In this document: positions 10,101-17,740 of the stretch, one piece after another
Layout of the letters: each line of letters starts with the position of its first letter
Numbering within the stretch: the stretch's first letter is position 1
Origin: JABWCQ01 sp964530625
GTDB taxonomy: Bacteria > Electryoneota > RPQS01
Length of the DNA stretch: 64,000 nucleotides
Assembly (NCBI GenBank): GCA_964530625.1
Contig: CAZHAK010000004.1
Span: 95,785 to 159,784, forward strand
Direction of reading: 5' to 3'
Made by a program: the position numbers and the translations under genes
Notes under the pieces: model-generated
The model's input: the letters and a program-made list of their open reading frames with translations, nothing else
The model's database searches: none
Told to the model about the DNA's origin: nothing

Positions 10101-10246
10101 TCGATGTGATGGCCTTGGCGAATCGGCCTGCCGGGCGGATCCCATCTGCGTGGATCTTCGGCGTAACTACTCATGCTCCACAGCAATCCTACCGTGCCAA
10201 GCAGCAGTGCGAAGTACCTCCGAGAGGCGGTGCTGGGTGTCTTCAT
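7121..10246 (-). CDS. Large secreted repeat protein with C-terminal sorting domain
   Basis: The 1041-residue product has a signal peptide (cleavage near SSYAE, residue 29). It then carries about 14 degenerate blocks of 55-70 residues, each with a W-x-D-x-R core followed by D-[IVL]-[YF]-A-x-[RK] (for example WEDDRLGS...DIFARR and WQDFRNGA...DLYAQK). This pattern suggests a beta-propeller-like surface protein. The last 85 residues are a sorting domain (YPNPFNPTTDFRF ... SVKKMTLIR), predicting type IX export. AGGAG lies 9 bases ahead of the ATG. No catalytic residues are recognised; a binding or structural role is an inference. Confidence 0.8.
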   Translation of the reverse strand: MKTPSTASRRYFALLLGTVGLLWSMSSYAEDPRRWDPPGRPIRQGHHIEWQRAAYTDANGYTILVWSDTRTGDRDVFAQLIEPDGDLAPGWPVHVINHPYRQEDPEPIVTDGGFIITWIDFRYDSTGDVFAQKLNYAGELLWTPGGKVVDTNMTSMTLEATLRGASDGAGGAVIAWEDDRLGSVDIFARRIDSNGNRMWPGALEVTNSQGDQTGITADTDGQGGLIVGWGDARDGGNVFTAKITNAGTLPWGSGVNGIPVCNAEGRQLGLKLCPDYTTGGAYYVWRDERTGISNDLYMQRFDGNGSATWAVNGIILCDAPDNQDGPRITPSFNNDAQDGALTCWQDTRVNGSVEEVYAQKTLPAGTHSWTVNGVRVCGDAGGGGTGATRDNSRLTTDLSGGGLYAWDDTRQEPGNINQYDLYSGHLNASGNHVCGECGVAISTNGNQQQEAVLRAGGDGDFYLAMYSDFYRGSRTLSVAKIGIADCTVDNNYEIIFGLDGNARNPTSIRMFHGNVAFVWEDARGGNLGVQIMYQVLDTTYERTFSHIPENGTTMAPVSASGNRFEQSNPEVCEDGNNGFFCSFENLTDGVNQIRLQQVGSDGHLRCDQAGAVVALSNVDQRDAKVVPDGAGGCFVVWSGFDLSFQLDVYAMRMGPNCEPLWQNPVLMSDNLDNDDLLHSVAADESGCVVAVWQTGEFGEYDIAAAKVCSDGSVAWRETVSSAPRVQAEAQVAYDGQGGMYFVWSDSRVEQQNSDIYGQRFNANGEAQWTSNGRLIVTAPHLQKIPRLAVDSQSRVFVVWQDFRNGAHLDLYAQKLNPDGSRIWPEATGRAICQGASDQSDQQLLVEWDDGIYMAWEDGRTNPYKDIYGVHIKEDGEFAESWWHLTDNDSAVFGGMINVEYQNQTQPALAHDYHGGTVAVWVDWRSSGKEPLENLWGNWVNDFTVGVTEVPAPLPKEYTLTQNYPNPFNPTTDFRFTIPATEAVKVAIYNTLGQQVDVLVDKVMHAGTYHVRFDAAALASGVYFYRLETPSFQSVKKMTLIR

Positions 10247-10434
10247 CTGGTCTGACTCCTATTTCTGAATCAAAAGGTTATTATAAACAATATGTTAGAA
10301 TTTCTAAGCGGGATTCCGATAGACTGTAAAATTACACTTTTCTGCACCGAGTTGCAAGTAACCCCCTGAACTCTGAGTCAGTGACATACACCCCATTGCT
10401 TGACAATCCACGCCACTCCCCGTAACTTGAACAC

Positions 10435-12201
10435 ATGCCTCTTTTCATCGCAATAATCTTCACTGTCTTATTCTCATCCCCCCTCGCTTCAGCGGGGGGG
10501 CAAGGGGGGGTATTCTGGATAGCCAACCAAGGCCAATGGCCAGCCAACTTCCAATTCAAATGCGAAGTAGGCACCACAATCTACTACGTCACTCCCCAAG
10601 GAATGACAATTGACTTCCGTCTGATTTCCCCCCGGTCTTCCGGGGGGATAAAGGGGGGTCAAGCACCCAGGCGATTCGATCCTTTCGAGCGCCATGTCCC
10701 CAACTCGACCACCCTCCGCGGCCACGTCATCCAAATCCACTACTCCAACGCGTCGCGGCGGTGGGTGTCTTCACCCACCCCGCCCACCGAGATTTCAGAC
10801 GGCACGAGGCCTTCTTCGCCGAGCGTGGGCGTCCCCGCCCCGCCGGAATCCGAAATTCCCCCTCGCTTTAGCGGGGGGGCAAGGGGGGGTGACAAACTCC
10901 CCCACTACAGCAACTACTTCCTAGGCCGCGATTCCACCAACTGGCGCAGCCGAGTCTCCCACTACCAATCGGTAACAGTCCCCGAGGTCTGGCCCGGCAT
11001 AGACATAGAATACCGCGCCGACAAACAAGGCGTAGAAACCATCTACCACATAAAACCCGGCGCCGACCCCACCCAAATCCAAATGGAGTACCTCGGCCTT
11101 GATGCGCCATTGCAAATTGACTCACAACGCAATCTCATTCTCGCAACATCACTCGGCGAGATGAAAGAAACCGCGCCTTTCGCGTTTCAGCAGGAAGCGA
11201 GAGTGCAGAAGAGAGTGGAATCGGGCTATCGCGTGTTGGATCACAACCTTTTGACGTTTGAGTTTGAGGGGTTTGACGCAAACAAGGAACTCGTGGTGGA
11301 TCCGCTATTGTATGGGACGTACTTAGGAGGCGGGGCGGAAGACGAATGCAAAGTGATAACCCCTGCTCCGGACGGCAGTGTATATGTTGCCGGCTACTCT
11401 AACGCGCAGTCAGGTTTTCCGACAACACCCGGAGCGTATGATGAAACAGGATTGTATCCGGGTAGTCGCTTGTTTTGCAGTCATTTTGGACTGAATGGCG
11501 AGTTTATCGCTTCTACGTTGTATGGGGAGATGCAATCAGTTCAAGACCCAAACACGGATGGAACCGTTAATGACCTTAAGTTCGATGCAGACAACGCGAC
11601 ACTGTGGATAGTTGGGAAGGCAAGTGGCGACTGGCCCCTTACATGGAACGCAATAGATACAATAGTGGACAATTTCGGCGACGCGTATTTTATGCAGTTT
11701 GACGATGAAATGACAGAATTGATCTACAGCAGTTATCTTGGTGGAGACGGAGGTGCAGAAATAGCTTCTGCGATTGATATTGACCTGGCAGGGAGATTGC
11801 ATATCGTCGGTTATACTGCCTCATCTGCATTCCCTGTCACACCTGATGCTTTTCTTGAAGACATGTTGGGTACAGACTGTTTCGTTTGGGTTTTTGATCC
11901 GGAAAGCAGAGAAACAGTCTTTTCGAGCTATTTCGGTGGTAACGGAACTGACTTTCCACCCGTTGCAGTACGACTCGACGACAACGGTGTTTTTTGGTTT
12001 GCCGCCCGAACAGAGTGCCCTGACATTCCTGTTACGGACAATGCGTATCAGCACACACTTGCTGATACGGCAATACAGAATGGTGACGTCATGATAGCTG
12101 GGATAACACTCGATCCACCGACCCTAGTATACTGCAGCTACCTCGGGGGGGGGGGGAAGAGCCGTTTGCGTTTTCAGCCACAGATTCCCTTTTGTATATA
12201 G
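10435..12201 (+). CDS. SBBP beta-propeller surface protein, N-terminal part, frameshifted at a poly-G run
   Basis: This frame encodes 588 residues: a signal peptide (MPLFIAIIFTVLF...), an N-terminal domain seen in SBBP proteins (FWIANQGQWPANFQF ... VVDPLLYGTYLGG, to about residue 300), then propeller-type repeats starting YLGG or YFGG. It goes out of frame at a run of 12 G and ends 15 codons later. One extra G (13) would continue directly into the following frame as YLGGGGEEPF, matching the spacing of the sister repeat YLGGGAED. The first 150 codons contain several palindromic DNA elements. Whether this is a broken gene, a sequencing error or a switchable gene cannot be told from one sequence. 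Confidence 0.75.
   Translation: MPLFIAIIFTVLFSSPLASAGGQGGVFWIANQGQWPANFQFKCEVGTTIYYVTPQGMTIDFRLISPRSSGGIKGGQAPRRFDPFERHVPNSTTLRGHVIQIHYSNASRRWVSSPTPPTEISDGTRPSSPSVGVPAPPESEIPPRFSGGARGGDKLPHYSNYFLGRDSTNWRSRVSHYQSVTVPEVWPGIDIEYRADKQGVETIYHIKPGADPTQIQMEYLGLDAPLQIDSQRNLILATSLGEMKETAPFAFQQEARVQKRVESGYRVLDHNLLTFEFEGFDANKELVVDPLLYGTYLGGGAEDECKVITPAPDGSVYVAGYSNAQSGFPTTPGAYDETGLYPGSRLFCSHFGLNGEFIASTLYGEMQSVQDPNTDGTVNDLKFDADNATLWIVGKASGDWPLTWNAIDTIVDNFGDAYFMQFDDEMTELIYSSYLGGDGGAEIASAIDIDLAGRLHIVGYTASSAFPVTPDAFLEDMLGTDCFVWVFDPESRETVFSSYFGGNGTDFPPVAVRLDDNGVFWFAARTECPDIPVTDNAYQHTLADTAIQNGDVMIAGITLDPPTLVYCSYLGGGGKSRLRFQPQIPFCI
10478..10510 (+). repeat. Coding-region palindrome 1
   Basis: C-run, TCGCT, TC, AGCG, G-run: a 10-pair hairpin (one T-G wobble) followed by the tail CAAGGGGGGG. 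Here it is read as PLASAGGQGG and supplies the end of the signal peptide and its likely cleavage site (LASA-GG). Same element as at 10858, which is read in another frame. Confidence 0.75.
10628..10660 (+). repeat. Coding-region palindrome 2
   Basis: CCCCCCGG, TCTT, CCGGGGGG is a perfect 8-pair hairpin followed by ATAAAGGGGGGTC, the same layout as elements 1 and 3. It is read as SPRSSGGIKGG and interrupts the conserved N-terminal domain between MTIDFRL and FDPFERH. Confidence 0.7.
10760..10779 (+). repeat. Coding-region palindrome with TCTT loop
   Basis: GGTGGGTG, TCTT, CACCCACC: a perfect 8-bp inverted repeat with the same TCTT loop as the element at 10628. A further smaller inverted repeat (GGGCG, TCCC, CGCCC) lies near 10828-10841. 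Together they encode a Ser/Pro-rich insert of about 45 residues between HYSNA and KLPHYSNYF. Confidence 0.6.
10858..10890 (+). repeat. Coding-region palindrome 3
   Basis: Near-identical to the element at 10478 (CCCCCTCGCTTTAGCG, G-run, CAAGGGGGG) but read in a different frame, as PPRFSGGARGG. The frame difference shows that the similarity is at DNA level, not protein level. Confidence 0.75.
12145..12156 (+). repeat. Run of 12 G at the frameshift
   Basis: A 12-bp mononucleotide G tract inside the codons for a YLGG repeat. The upstream frame stops 15 codons later. Thirteen (or ten) G would join it to the downstream frame. Confidence 0.9.
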
Positions 12202-13013
12202 CGGGGCGGACCGCTTCAAGAAATTTACCGGTATCACTCAACGCCTATGATACTACCGGTCCGACGCAGGTTGATCAAGATTACTTCGATGCCTTTGTTT
12301 CAAGTATCACTTGGCAGACGGGAGACTACCGGGGAACATATCTTGGAGGTAGTGGAGGTGAACTTATCGCGAAGAGCAATGTCCGAACAACTCAAGAGTC
12401 GGTGACCTTGCTTGGCGGCACGGGAAGCCTCGATTTTCCAGTGACAGTAGATGCCTATCAGTCCACTCTTCGCGGGATTTGGGATGGATTTATCGTGAAA
12501 CTCAGTAGAGATCTTTCTATCTTATTATACGGCTCATACATCGGTGGCACGCACGTCGACAATTACAATGCAGCTTACGTTGAAAATGCAGACAGCTTAT
12601 GGATCGTTGGAGGAACGTTATCCATTGATTTACCCACAACTCCAGACGCCATCCAACCCGGCGACAATGGATTGACCAGCGGCTTCGTGCAACATTTCGC
12701 GATTGACACAACGTCAGACACGACCAGTGCGGCGAACGACATCTCCGTCCCGAATGAGTTTGCTTTGACCGTTTTCCCCAACCCTTTCAACCCCACAACA
12801 ACACTAAGCTTCAGATTACCCAAAGCCGCATACACCGAGCTACTCATCCACAACATCCTCGGCCAACAAGTCGAGCGTATAGATTTCGGTCGCCTAACCG
12901 CCGGAGCACACCAACAACAAATCGGCAACTCCAACTGGGCCTCAGGAATCTATATCGCAACTCTGAAAACTCCACACCATTCCAAAACAACAAAGCTGCT
13001 TCTGCTGCGTTAG
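12192..13013 (+). CDS. SBBP surface protein, C-terminal part with sorting domain (frameshift partner of 10435-12201)
   Basis: This frame continues the propeller protein: in-frame codons back to the poly-G run read EEPFAFSATDSLLYIAGRT, so the apparent TTG start at 12192 is only the first start-like codon after the shift. Three further repeats follow (TYLGGSGGE, SYIGGTHVD), then a sorting domain beginning FPNPFNPTTTLSFRL and ending TKLLLLR, which predicts type IX secretion. On its own this part lacks a signal peptide, so only the joined product could be exported. Together the parts would give about 850 residues. High confidence that it belongs to the upstream frame. Confidence 0.75.
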   Translation: MYIAGRTASRNLPVSLNAYDTTGPTQVDQDYFDAFVSSITWQTGDYRGTYLGGSGGELIAKSNVRTTQESVTLLGGTGSLDFPVTVDAYQSTLRGIWDGFIVKLSRDLSILLYGSYIGGTHVDNYNAAYVENADSLWIVGGTLSIDLPTTPDAIQPGDNGLTSGFVQHFAIDTTSDTTSAANDISVPNEFALTVFPNPFNPTTTLSFRLPKAAYTELLIHNILGQQVERIDFGRLTAGAHQQQIGNSNWASGIYIATLKTPHHSKTTKLLLLR

Positions 13014-13371
13014 CGCAAAACTCTTCAGGTTCCCTGCCTCCGCTCACGGGGGAAGGGCTAGGAGCCTGCCCTGAGCGTAGCGAAGGGATGGGGGCCAAAG
13101 CTTCTGCTCCTGAGATAGTCCGCAGGAACCCAACCTCCTGCCCAAGCGTTCAAATACACCCAAGCACCCCTCCAACCCCTCGCACTATCCTTCACATGAC
13201 CAAAACTTAACTTCTTTCTTATCAACTACTCCCGTTCCGCCAATTATTAGCGTTTTTCCAATAATCAAGCCCTTACACCCCGCCCATGCCTCCGCGCTAC
13301 TGCTCAGAGCTTAACTGGAAAATCCCCCCAAAAACACCTATATTCGAGCACGAAACAAATCGGGGAAACTC
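13014..13371. other. Gene-free stretch with GC-rich repeat-like DNA
   Basis: No convincing gene. The first 90 bases hold GC-rich, repeat-like sequence (CCTCCGCTCACGGGGGAAGG and CCTGAGCGTAGCGAAGGGA) related in style to the palindromes inside the preceding gene. The rest is plain intergenic sequence that should hold the promoter of the gene at 13372. Confidence 0.5.
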
Positions 13372-14466
13372 ATGATCACCAGACTCCTACTCTCGCTCGT
13401 CTGCTTGGCCACCCTCGCCCGTGCCGACGAAACCGTGCTCCGCTCCTTTGAAACCTCCGCCGCGCCCCTGCAATGCTATCGCGCGCTCTCTGAAGAGTGG
13501 ATTTACACACAGTGGAATCCCGTCAAAACCGTTGCCCTAGGGAAAGCTCCCGAAACCATCTGGCGCGTCACCCTCGAAGACGGCACCATCGAAGAAGGCA
13601 TCATGCGTGTCATGCAGCCGGGCGTCGTGCTCGAATACTCCTACTTCGGCGAATACGAAATCGAAGTCGTGCACTTCGACTTTCTACCCAATAACGGCGG
13701 CACCACCGTCAAACTGACTCACACCATCCCCGGCTCCGGAGGCAGGCCGCTCAAATCCGCAATGGTCGCCGGCGAAACCTGGGAAGCACGCTTTCGCCAC
13801 CTCAAAGCCTACCTCGACCAGCGCGCCAACTCCTATCTGGCCGCACCAAGAGGAGACGGAAGCTACCCCGCTGTCCTGCTGCTGCATGACCGCTTCGGGC
13901 TCACCACCAATCTCCGCGACATCGCCGATTCGCTCGCCCTGCGCGGATACGTCGTGCTGGCCGTCGATATGTTCCGAGGAGACCGCACCTCTGATATCAC
14001 CCAAGCCAGCAACTACATCGCATTGGTTCAGGAAGACAACGCGCTCATGTCCATCGGCGCCGCCTGGCGCTGGCTCTTGGCAAGTTCGAACGTCAACAGT
14101 CAAAAGATCGGCGTCATGGGCATCGGCTACGGCGGTAACATGGCCATCAGGACTCTGGCCGCCGAAAGCTCACTGCGAGCCGCCGTCGCGTGGTATCCCG
14201 ATCAGGCTCCCCCCGATTCCCTCCTGACCCGCATCGCCTCCCCGTTGATGATCATCCACGCGGCACCCGCGCTCGACAAACCCACCCCGCAAGCCGAAAC
14301 CATGTCCCAGCGACTCGTCCAAAACGGAGTCCGAGCCGAAACCCTCCTGATCAAAGGCGACGCAGGTTTCGCCTCCCCCTCCAACGGCGCCGCCTACAGC
14401 GCCGCCGCCACTGCCGACGCCTTCCGCACCACCTTAGGATTCCTCGACCGCAGACTAAAACTATGA
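13372..14466 (+). CDS. Secreted fusion of SRPBCC domain and inactive dienelactone-hydrolase-like domain
   Basis: The 364-residue product has a signal peptide (cleavage near LARADE), an SRPBCC/AHSA1-like lipid-pocket domain (about residues 20-155) and an alpha/beta-hydrolase domain of the dienelactone hydrolase type (about 157-364; HDRFGL, GYVVLAVDMF). The nucleophile motif, GxCxGG in active enzymes, reads GIGYGG (250-255), so the Cys is Gly. The catalytic His site (usually GAGHGF) reads GDAGF at 329-333. An Asp (302) remains. It therefore looks like a binding protein, not an enzyme. GGGGA precedes the ATG. The partner or ligand is unknown. Confidence 0.72.
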   Translation: MITRLLLSLVCLATLARADETVLRSFETSAAPLQCYRALSEEWIYTQWNPVKTVALGKAPETIWRVTLEDGTIEEGIMRVMQPGVVLEYSYFGEYEIEVVHFDFLPNNGGTTVKLTHTIPGSGGRPLKSAMVAGETWEARFRHLKAYLDQRANSYLAAPRGDGSYPAVLLLHDRFGLTTNLRDIADSLALRGYVVLAVDMFRGDRTSDITQASNYIALVQEDNALMSIGAAWRWLLASSNVNSQKIGVMGIGYGGNMAIRTLAAESSLRAAVAWYPDQAPPDSLLTRIASPLMIIHAAPALDKPTPQAETMSQRLVQNGVRAETLLIKGDAGFASPSNGAAYSAAATADAFRTTLGFLDRRLKL

Positions 14467-14488
14467 GCCACCCGCGCTACAAAATAAC

Positions 14489-14516
14489 AAAGGCAGACCA
14501 AACAGTCTGCCTTTCA
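14489..14516. terminator. Bidirectional terminator between convergent genes
   Basis: AAAGGCAGAC, loop CAAACA, GTCTGCCTTT: a 10-bp perfect stem with A and T flanks between the stops of 13372-14466 (+) and 14540-16441 (-). Confidence 0.75.
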
Positions 14517-14539
14517 AGTCAAAGGAGAGAGCAACGAAA

Positions 14540-16441
14540 CTAATCCGTCTTCTTCATTCCCAAATTCGCGCGCATGAAATCGTACATCGCGTGGTAAGCC
14601 TTGAGCTTGTTGTCGCGCTTCCGTAAGCCGTGGCCCTCGTCTTCAAAAATCAGGTACTCGACTTCCTTGCCGTTCTTGCGCGCGGCTTCGACGATCTGAT
14701 CCGACTCGGCAACCTTCACTCGCGGATCGTTGCGGCCCTGCACAATCAACAACGGTCGCACAATCCGGTCGGCGAAATTCACAGGTGACTGCCGATACAT
14801 GCGCGCACTGTCCTCTGGCAAACTCGGATCACCGATCTCGCGATGGAAGTACTTCTTGTACGGCTCCCAATACGGCGGAACGGATTCCAACAGCGTGAAC
14901 AGATTCGACGGACCGACCCAATCCAATCCCACCGCAAACTCCTCAGGCGTAAACGTCAGCGCCGCCAGCACCATATATCCCCCGTACGATCCGCCCCAAA
15001 TCACCGTCCGCGACGTGTCCGCTTCGGGATACTCCTCCGCGATATAGCGCTTCAGATAAACCACGTCCTGCAGCGGATCCTCACCCCACTTCTGATCATC
15101 AGCCAAATAGAACGACTTGCCGTATCCATACGACCCGCGCACGTTCGGCGCGGCAACGATGAATCCGCGGCTGACCAAAAACTGAATCCACGGAGAATAG
15201 CCCGTCTTCTGCTGCGCCATCGGCCCGCCGTGAATCTCAATCACCACCGGAGCCTTCTGGCCCCACGACAAATCCTTGGGCCGGTAAATCCAGGACGGAA
15301 TCTCCATCCCGTCAAATGATTCATAGCGCACGAGTTCAGACTTCACCAGCATGTCCGGTTTCAGTTCACTCGTGTCAAACAGATTCGTCAGCTTGATCAG
15401 CTCATAGGTTTCCAAATCGTAGATGTACTGATCACCCGGAATGTTGTCGGCGTTGACATAAATCCGCAGATAGCGTTCACTCCGCGAAAATCCCACCGGC
15501 ACAACCTCCGCGTTCGGCAGCGGCGGCAATTCAAGCTCGTCCCCCGTCTCCACGTTCTCAATCTCGACCCGCGAAATCCCGTCTTCATTCACGCGAACAT
15601 AGTAGTACTTGTTGTGGTGGCTGAACCCCGCGCTGACCACGTCCCAATCCGTTTCATACTCGACCTCCCACTCATCCTCCTCCGTGTCATAGACCATCAG
15701 CCGCATGAACTCAGCCTCATGATCCGTCAGGATGTAGAGCTTCTTGCCGTCGGGCGAAAAATCCGCGAACTCGTAGTTGGCTTCACCCTCGTCCTGCGAC
15801 GTCAACGGCGTCATGTTCCCCGATCCCACGTCGTAAACGTACAAATTGGACGACGTCACGTTGATGAACTCCGAGAGAATCAACGTCTTGTCATCCCGCG
15901 AAATCCCGGCCACGAAAAACGTCGTGTTGTTTTCAAACACGCGCACAGCGTTCATCGTCTGCACGTCAAGCCTGTACGTGTCCATATACTGCGGCTTGCG
16001 CTCGTTCGTGTTGTAATACAAGTAGCGTCCATTGTGCGACCAGCCGAGCACGTTCGTGCGGCTGCCCTCTTGCGTCAGCACCTTGGACTTGCTTTCGGAC
16101 ACGTCCAACAAATAGAGCTTGAAATTCTCGTCCCCGCCGCTGTCCATGGTGAAGAAAATCTTGCTTTCGTCAGTGGGGCACCACAAAACGGAATAAATCG
16201 CGTCTTCGGTTTCAATCAAACGCCTCCACTCGCCGCCGCGCACGGGCATCATATAAGGCTGAAAGTGGCCGAACTTGTCCGACACGAACACGAATTGCGT
16301 TTCGTCCGGCGAAAAGGACAAACTCCCGACTTTGTATGTCTTGAAGAACTCCTCAAGCGGCAAGTCGCTCGCGGTCTTTGCGGCACTCGCGTTCATAACA
16401 AGCACAAGCGCCGCGAGGGCGCTTCCAATAAACTTAAACAT
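14540..16441 (-). CDS. S9-family prolyl oligopeptidase / dipeptidyl aminopeptidase-like serine peptidase
   Basis: The 633-residue protein carries a signal peptide (MFKFIGSALAALVLVMNASA), an N-terminal beta-propeller of WD40/DPP-type strands (SFSPDETQFVFVSD, GWSHNGRYLYY, DFSPDGKKLYIL) to about residue 360, and a C-terminal alpha/beta-hydrolase domain. The catalytic triad is visible: Ser 485 in GGSYGGY, Asp 572 in GRNDPR and His 604 in EGHG. Family members cleave short peptides, often after proline or alanine. The signal peptide places it in the periplasm or outside. AAGGA lies 5 bases before the ATG. Exact specificity is not readable. Confidence 0.88.
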   Translation of the reverse strand: MFKFIGSALAALVLVMNASAAKTASDLPLEEFFKTYKVGSLSFSPDETQFVFVSDKFGHFQPYMMPVRGGEWRRLIETEDAIYSVLWCPTDESKIFFTMDSGGDENFKLYLLDVSESKSKVLTQEGSRTNVLGWSHNGRYLYYNTNERKPQYMDTYRLDVQTMNAVRVFENNTTFFVAGISRDDKTLILSEFINVTSSNLYVYDVGSGNMTPLTSQDEGEANYEFADFSPDGKKLYILTDHEAEFMRLMVYDTEEDEWEVEYETDWDVVSAGFSHHNKYYYVRVNEDGISRVEIENVETGDELELPPLPNAEVVPVGFSRSERYLRIYVNADNIPGDQYIYDLETYELIKLTNLFDTSELKPDMLVKSELVRYESFDGMEIPSWIYRPKDLSWGQKAPVVIEIHGGPMAQQKTGYSPWIQFLVSRGFIVAAPNVRGSYGYGKSFYLADDQKWGEDPLQDVVYLKRYIAEEYPEADTSRTVIWGGSYGGYMVLAALTFTPEEFAVGLDWVGPSNLFTLLESVPPYWEPYKKYFHREIGDPSLPEDSARMYRQSPVNFADRIVRPLLIVQGRNDPRVKVAESDQIVEAARKNGKEVEYLIFEDEGHGLRKRDNKLKAYHAMYDFMRANLGMKKTD

Positions 16442-16484
16442 CGTATCCTTCTGAAACTTGTTGACACCAAAACGTTCAGACTAT

Positions 16485-17738
16485 TCACTCGTACCTCAGC
16501 GCGTCAATCGGATCAAGACGGGACGCCTTCATCGCCGGCCACATGCCGAATCCAACACCGACAAACGTGCAAAAGATCGTCGCCAGAAATACCGCCCAGA
16601 CGGGAACGGGAGCGGGAAAATTGAAATAGCTGTTGATAAATATCGCTACACCGTAACCCAAGGCGATACCGATCGCGCCGCCGACCAACGACAGCGTCGT
16701 CGCTTCAATCAGGAATTGCCGCAGAATCGAAGAGCGTGTTCCACCCAAGGCCTTGCGCACTCCGATTTCGCGTGTGCGCTCCGTCACGGACACCAACATG
16801 ATGTTCATAATGCCGATGCCCGCAACCAGGAGCGAGATGCCGCAAATCCCGAATGCCGCGATGCCGATCCAGGCCGTTTGCTCCGTGAACTGCTTATTCA
16901 GCACATCGGGAGTCCACATCCCGAAATTGTTCTCTTCACCGGGCCGCAAGCCGCGCACCACGCGCATCGCTTCAATCACTTCAGCCTGCGCCTTGCGATA
17001 GGCCGTCGGATCCCACGCTTGTATCGTCAGATTCACGGACTTCTCACCGTACACACGATTAAACGTCGAAATCGGAATCCAGTTTTCACGATCCTGCGAT
17101 TCGCCGAACATCTCGCCGCGCTCTTCAAAGACTCCGACGACTTCAAACTTCTGACCGTCCACGCGAATAAATTGGCCCAGCGGATCCGAACCAGCGAACA
17201 GCGTCTTGTAACCGTCAAATCCCAGCACCACGACACGGCGCGCCGAGTTTATGTCCTGTTGAGTAATCGGACGGCCCAATGTCACGTAACGTGAATTGTT
17301 GGCGCCGTATTCCACGGAGCCGCCGACGATTTGCTGATCCGCGTTCGTTTCCAATCCGCCGCGTGTCACTCTGCGGCCAAAACTCCACGCTTCCACGCCC
17401 ACCGCTCTGACGCTCGGACAACGCTGACGAATCTCTTGCGCGTATGACGCTTCAATCTTGGGCCGCCATTTGCGACGGCGCGGACCGAAGGAAATGCCGC
17501 CTTCATTGTCGTAACGCTGCACCTGAAACACGTTCGCGCCGAGCGAATTGAGCATCGCGTCGTCTATCTTATACTTGATCCCGCCCAGCACCGTCATCAT
17601 GGAGATAATCGTCGCCACTCCGATCACCACGCCGACCAGCGTCAGAAACGCGCGCATCTTGTGAGCGCGCATCGCTTCCAACGCCATGCGGAAGGATTCC
17701 CAATAAGAAGTGAGAGAGCGGAAAATTTTGCGACCCAT
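16485..17738 (-). CDS. MacB/FtsX-family ABC transporter permease (second permease)
   Basis: This 417-residue membrane protein has the MacB architecture: one N-terminal membrane helix (AFLTLVGVVIGVATIISMMTV, about residues 30-52), a large periplasmic MacB_PCD domain, then three C-terminal FtsX helices (IGICGISLLVAGIGIMNIML-like region; GGAIGIALGYGVAIFI; VFLATIFCTFVGVGFGMWPA). The motif VSVTERTREIGVRKALG between helices is typical. It starts 2 bases after the other permease stop, so the two are probably translated together as a heterodimer. Such systems do not pump across the inner membrane but drive extrusion of lipoproteins, toxins or drugs from the periplasm. Confidence 0.87.
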   Translation of the reverse strand: MGRKIFRSLTSYWESFRMALEAMRAHKMRAFLTLVGVVIGVATIISMMTVLGGIKYKIDDAMLNSLGANVFQVQRYDNEGGISFGPRRRKWRPKIEASYAQEIRQRCPSVRAVGVEAWSFGRRVTRGGLETNADQQIVGGSVEYGANNSRYVTLGRPITQQDINSARRVVVLGFDGYKTLFAGSDPLGQFIRVDGQKFEVVGVFEERGEMFGESQDRENWIPISTFNRVYGEKSVNLTIQAWDPTAYRKAQAEVIEAMRVVRGLRPGEENNFGMWTPDVLNKQFTEQTAWIGIAAFGICGISLLVAGIGIMNIMLVSVTERTREIGVRKALGGTRSSILRQFLIEATTLSLVGGAIGIALGYGVAIFINSYFNFPAPVPVWAVFLATIFCTFVGVGFGMWPAMKASRLDPIDALRYE

Positions 17739-17740
17739 GA

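Noticed and set aside
12192..13013. Separate second gene starting at the TTG
   Set aside because: The frame is open back to the poly-G run and continues the propeller repeats; it lacks a signal peptide and a ribosome site, so it is the tail of the upstream protein.
15614..16624. A 336-codon open frame antisense to the S9 peptidase and permease
   Set aside because: Crosses the ends of two real genes on the other strand and has shadow-type composition.
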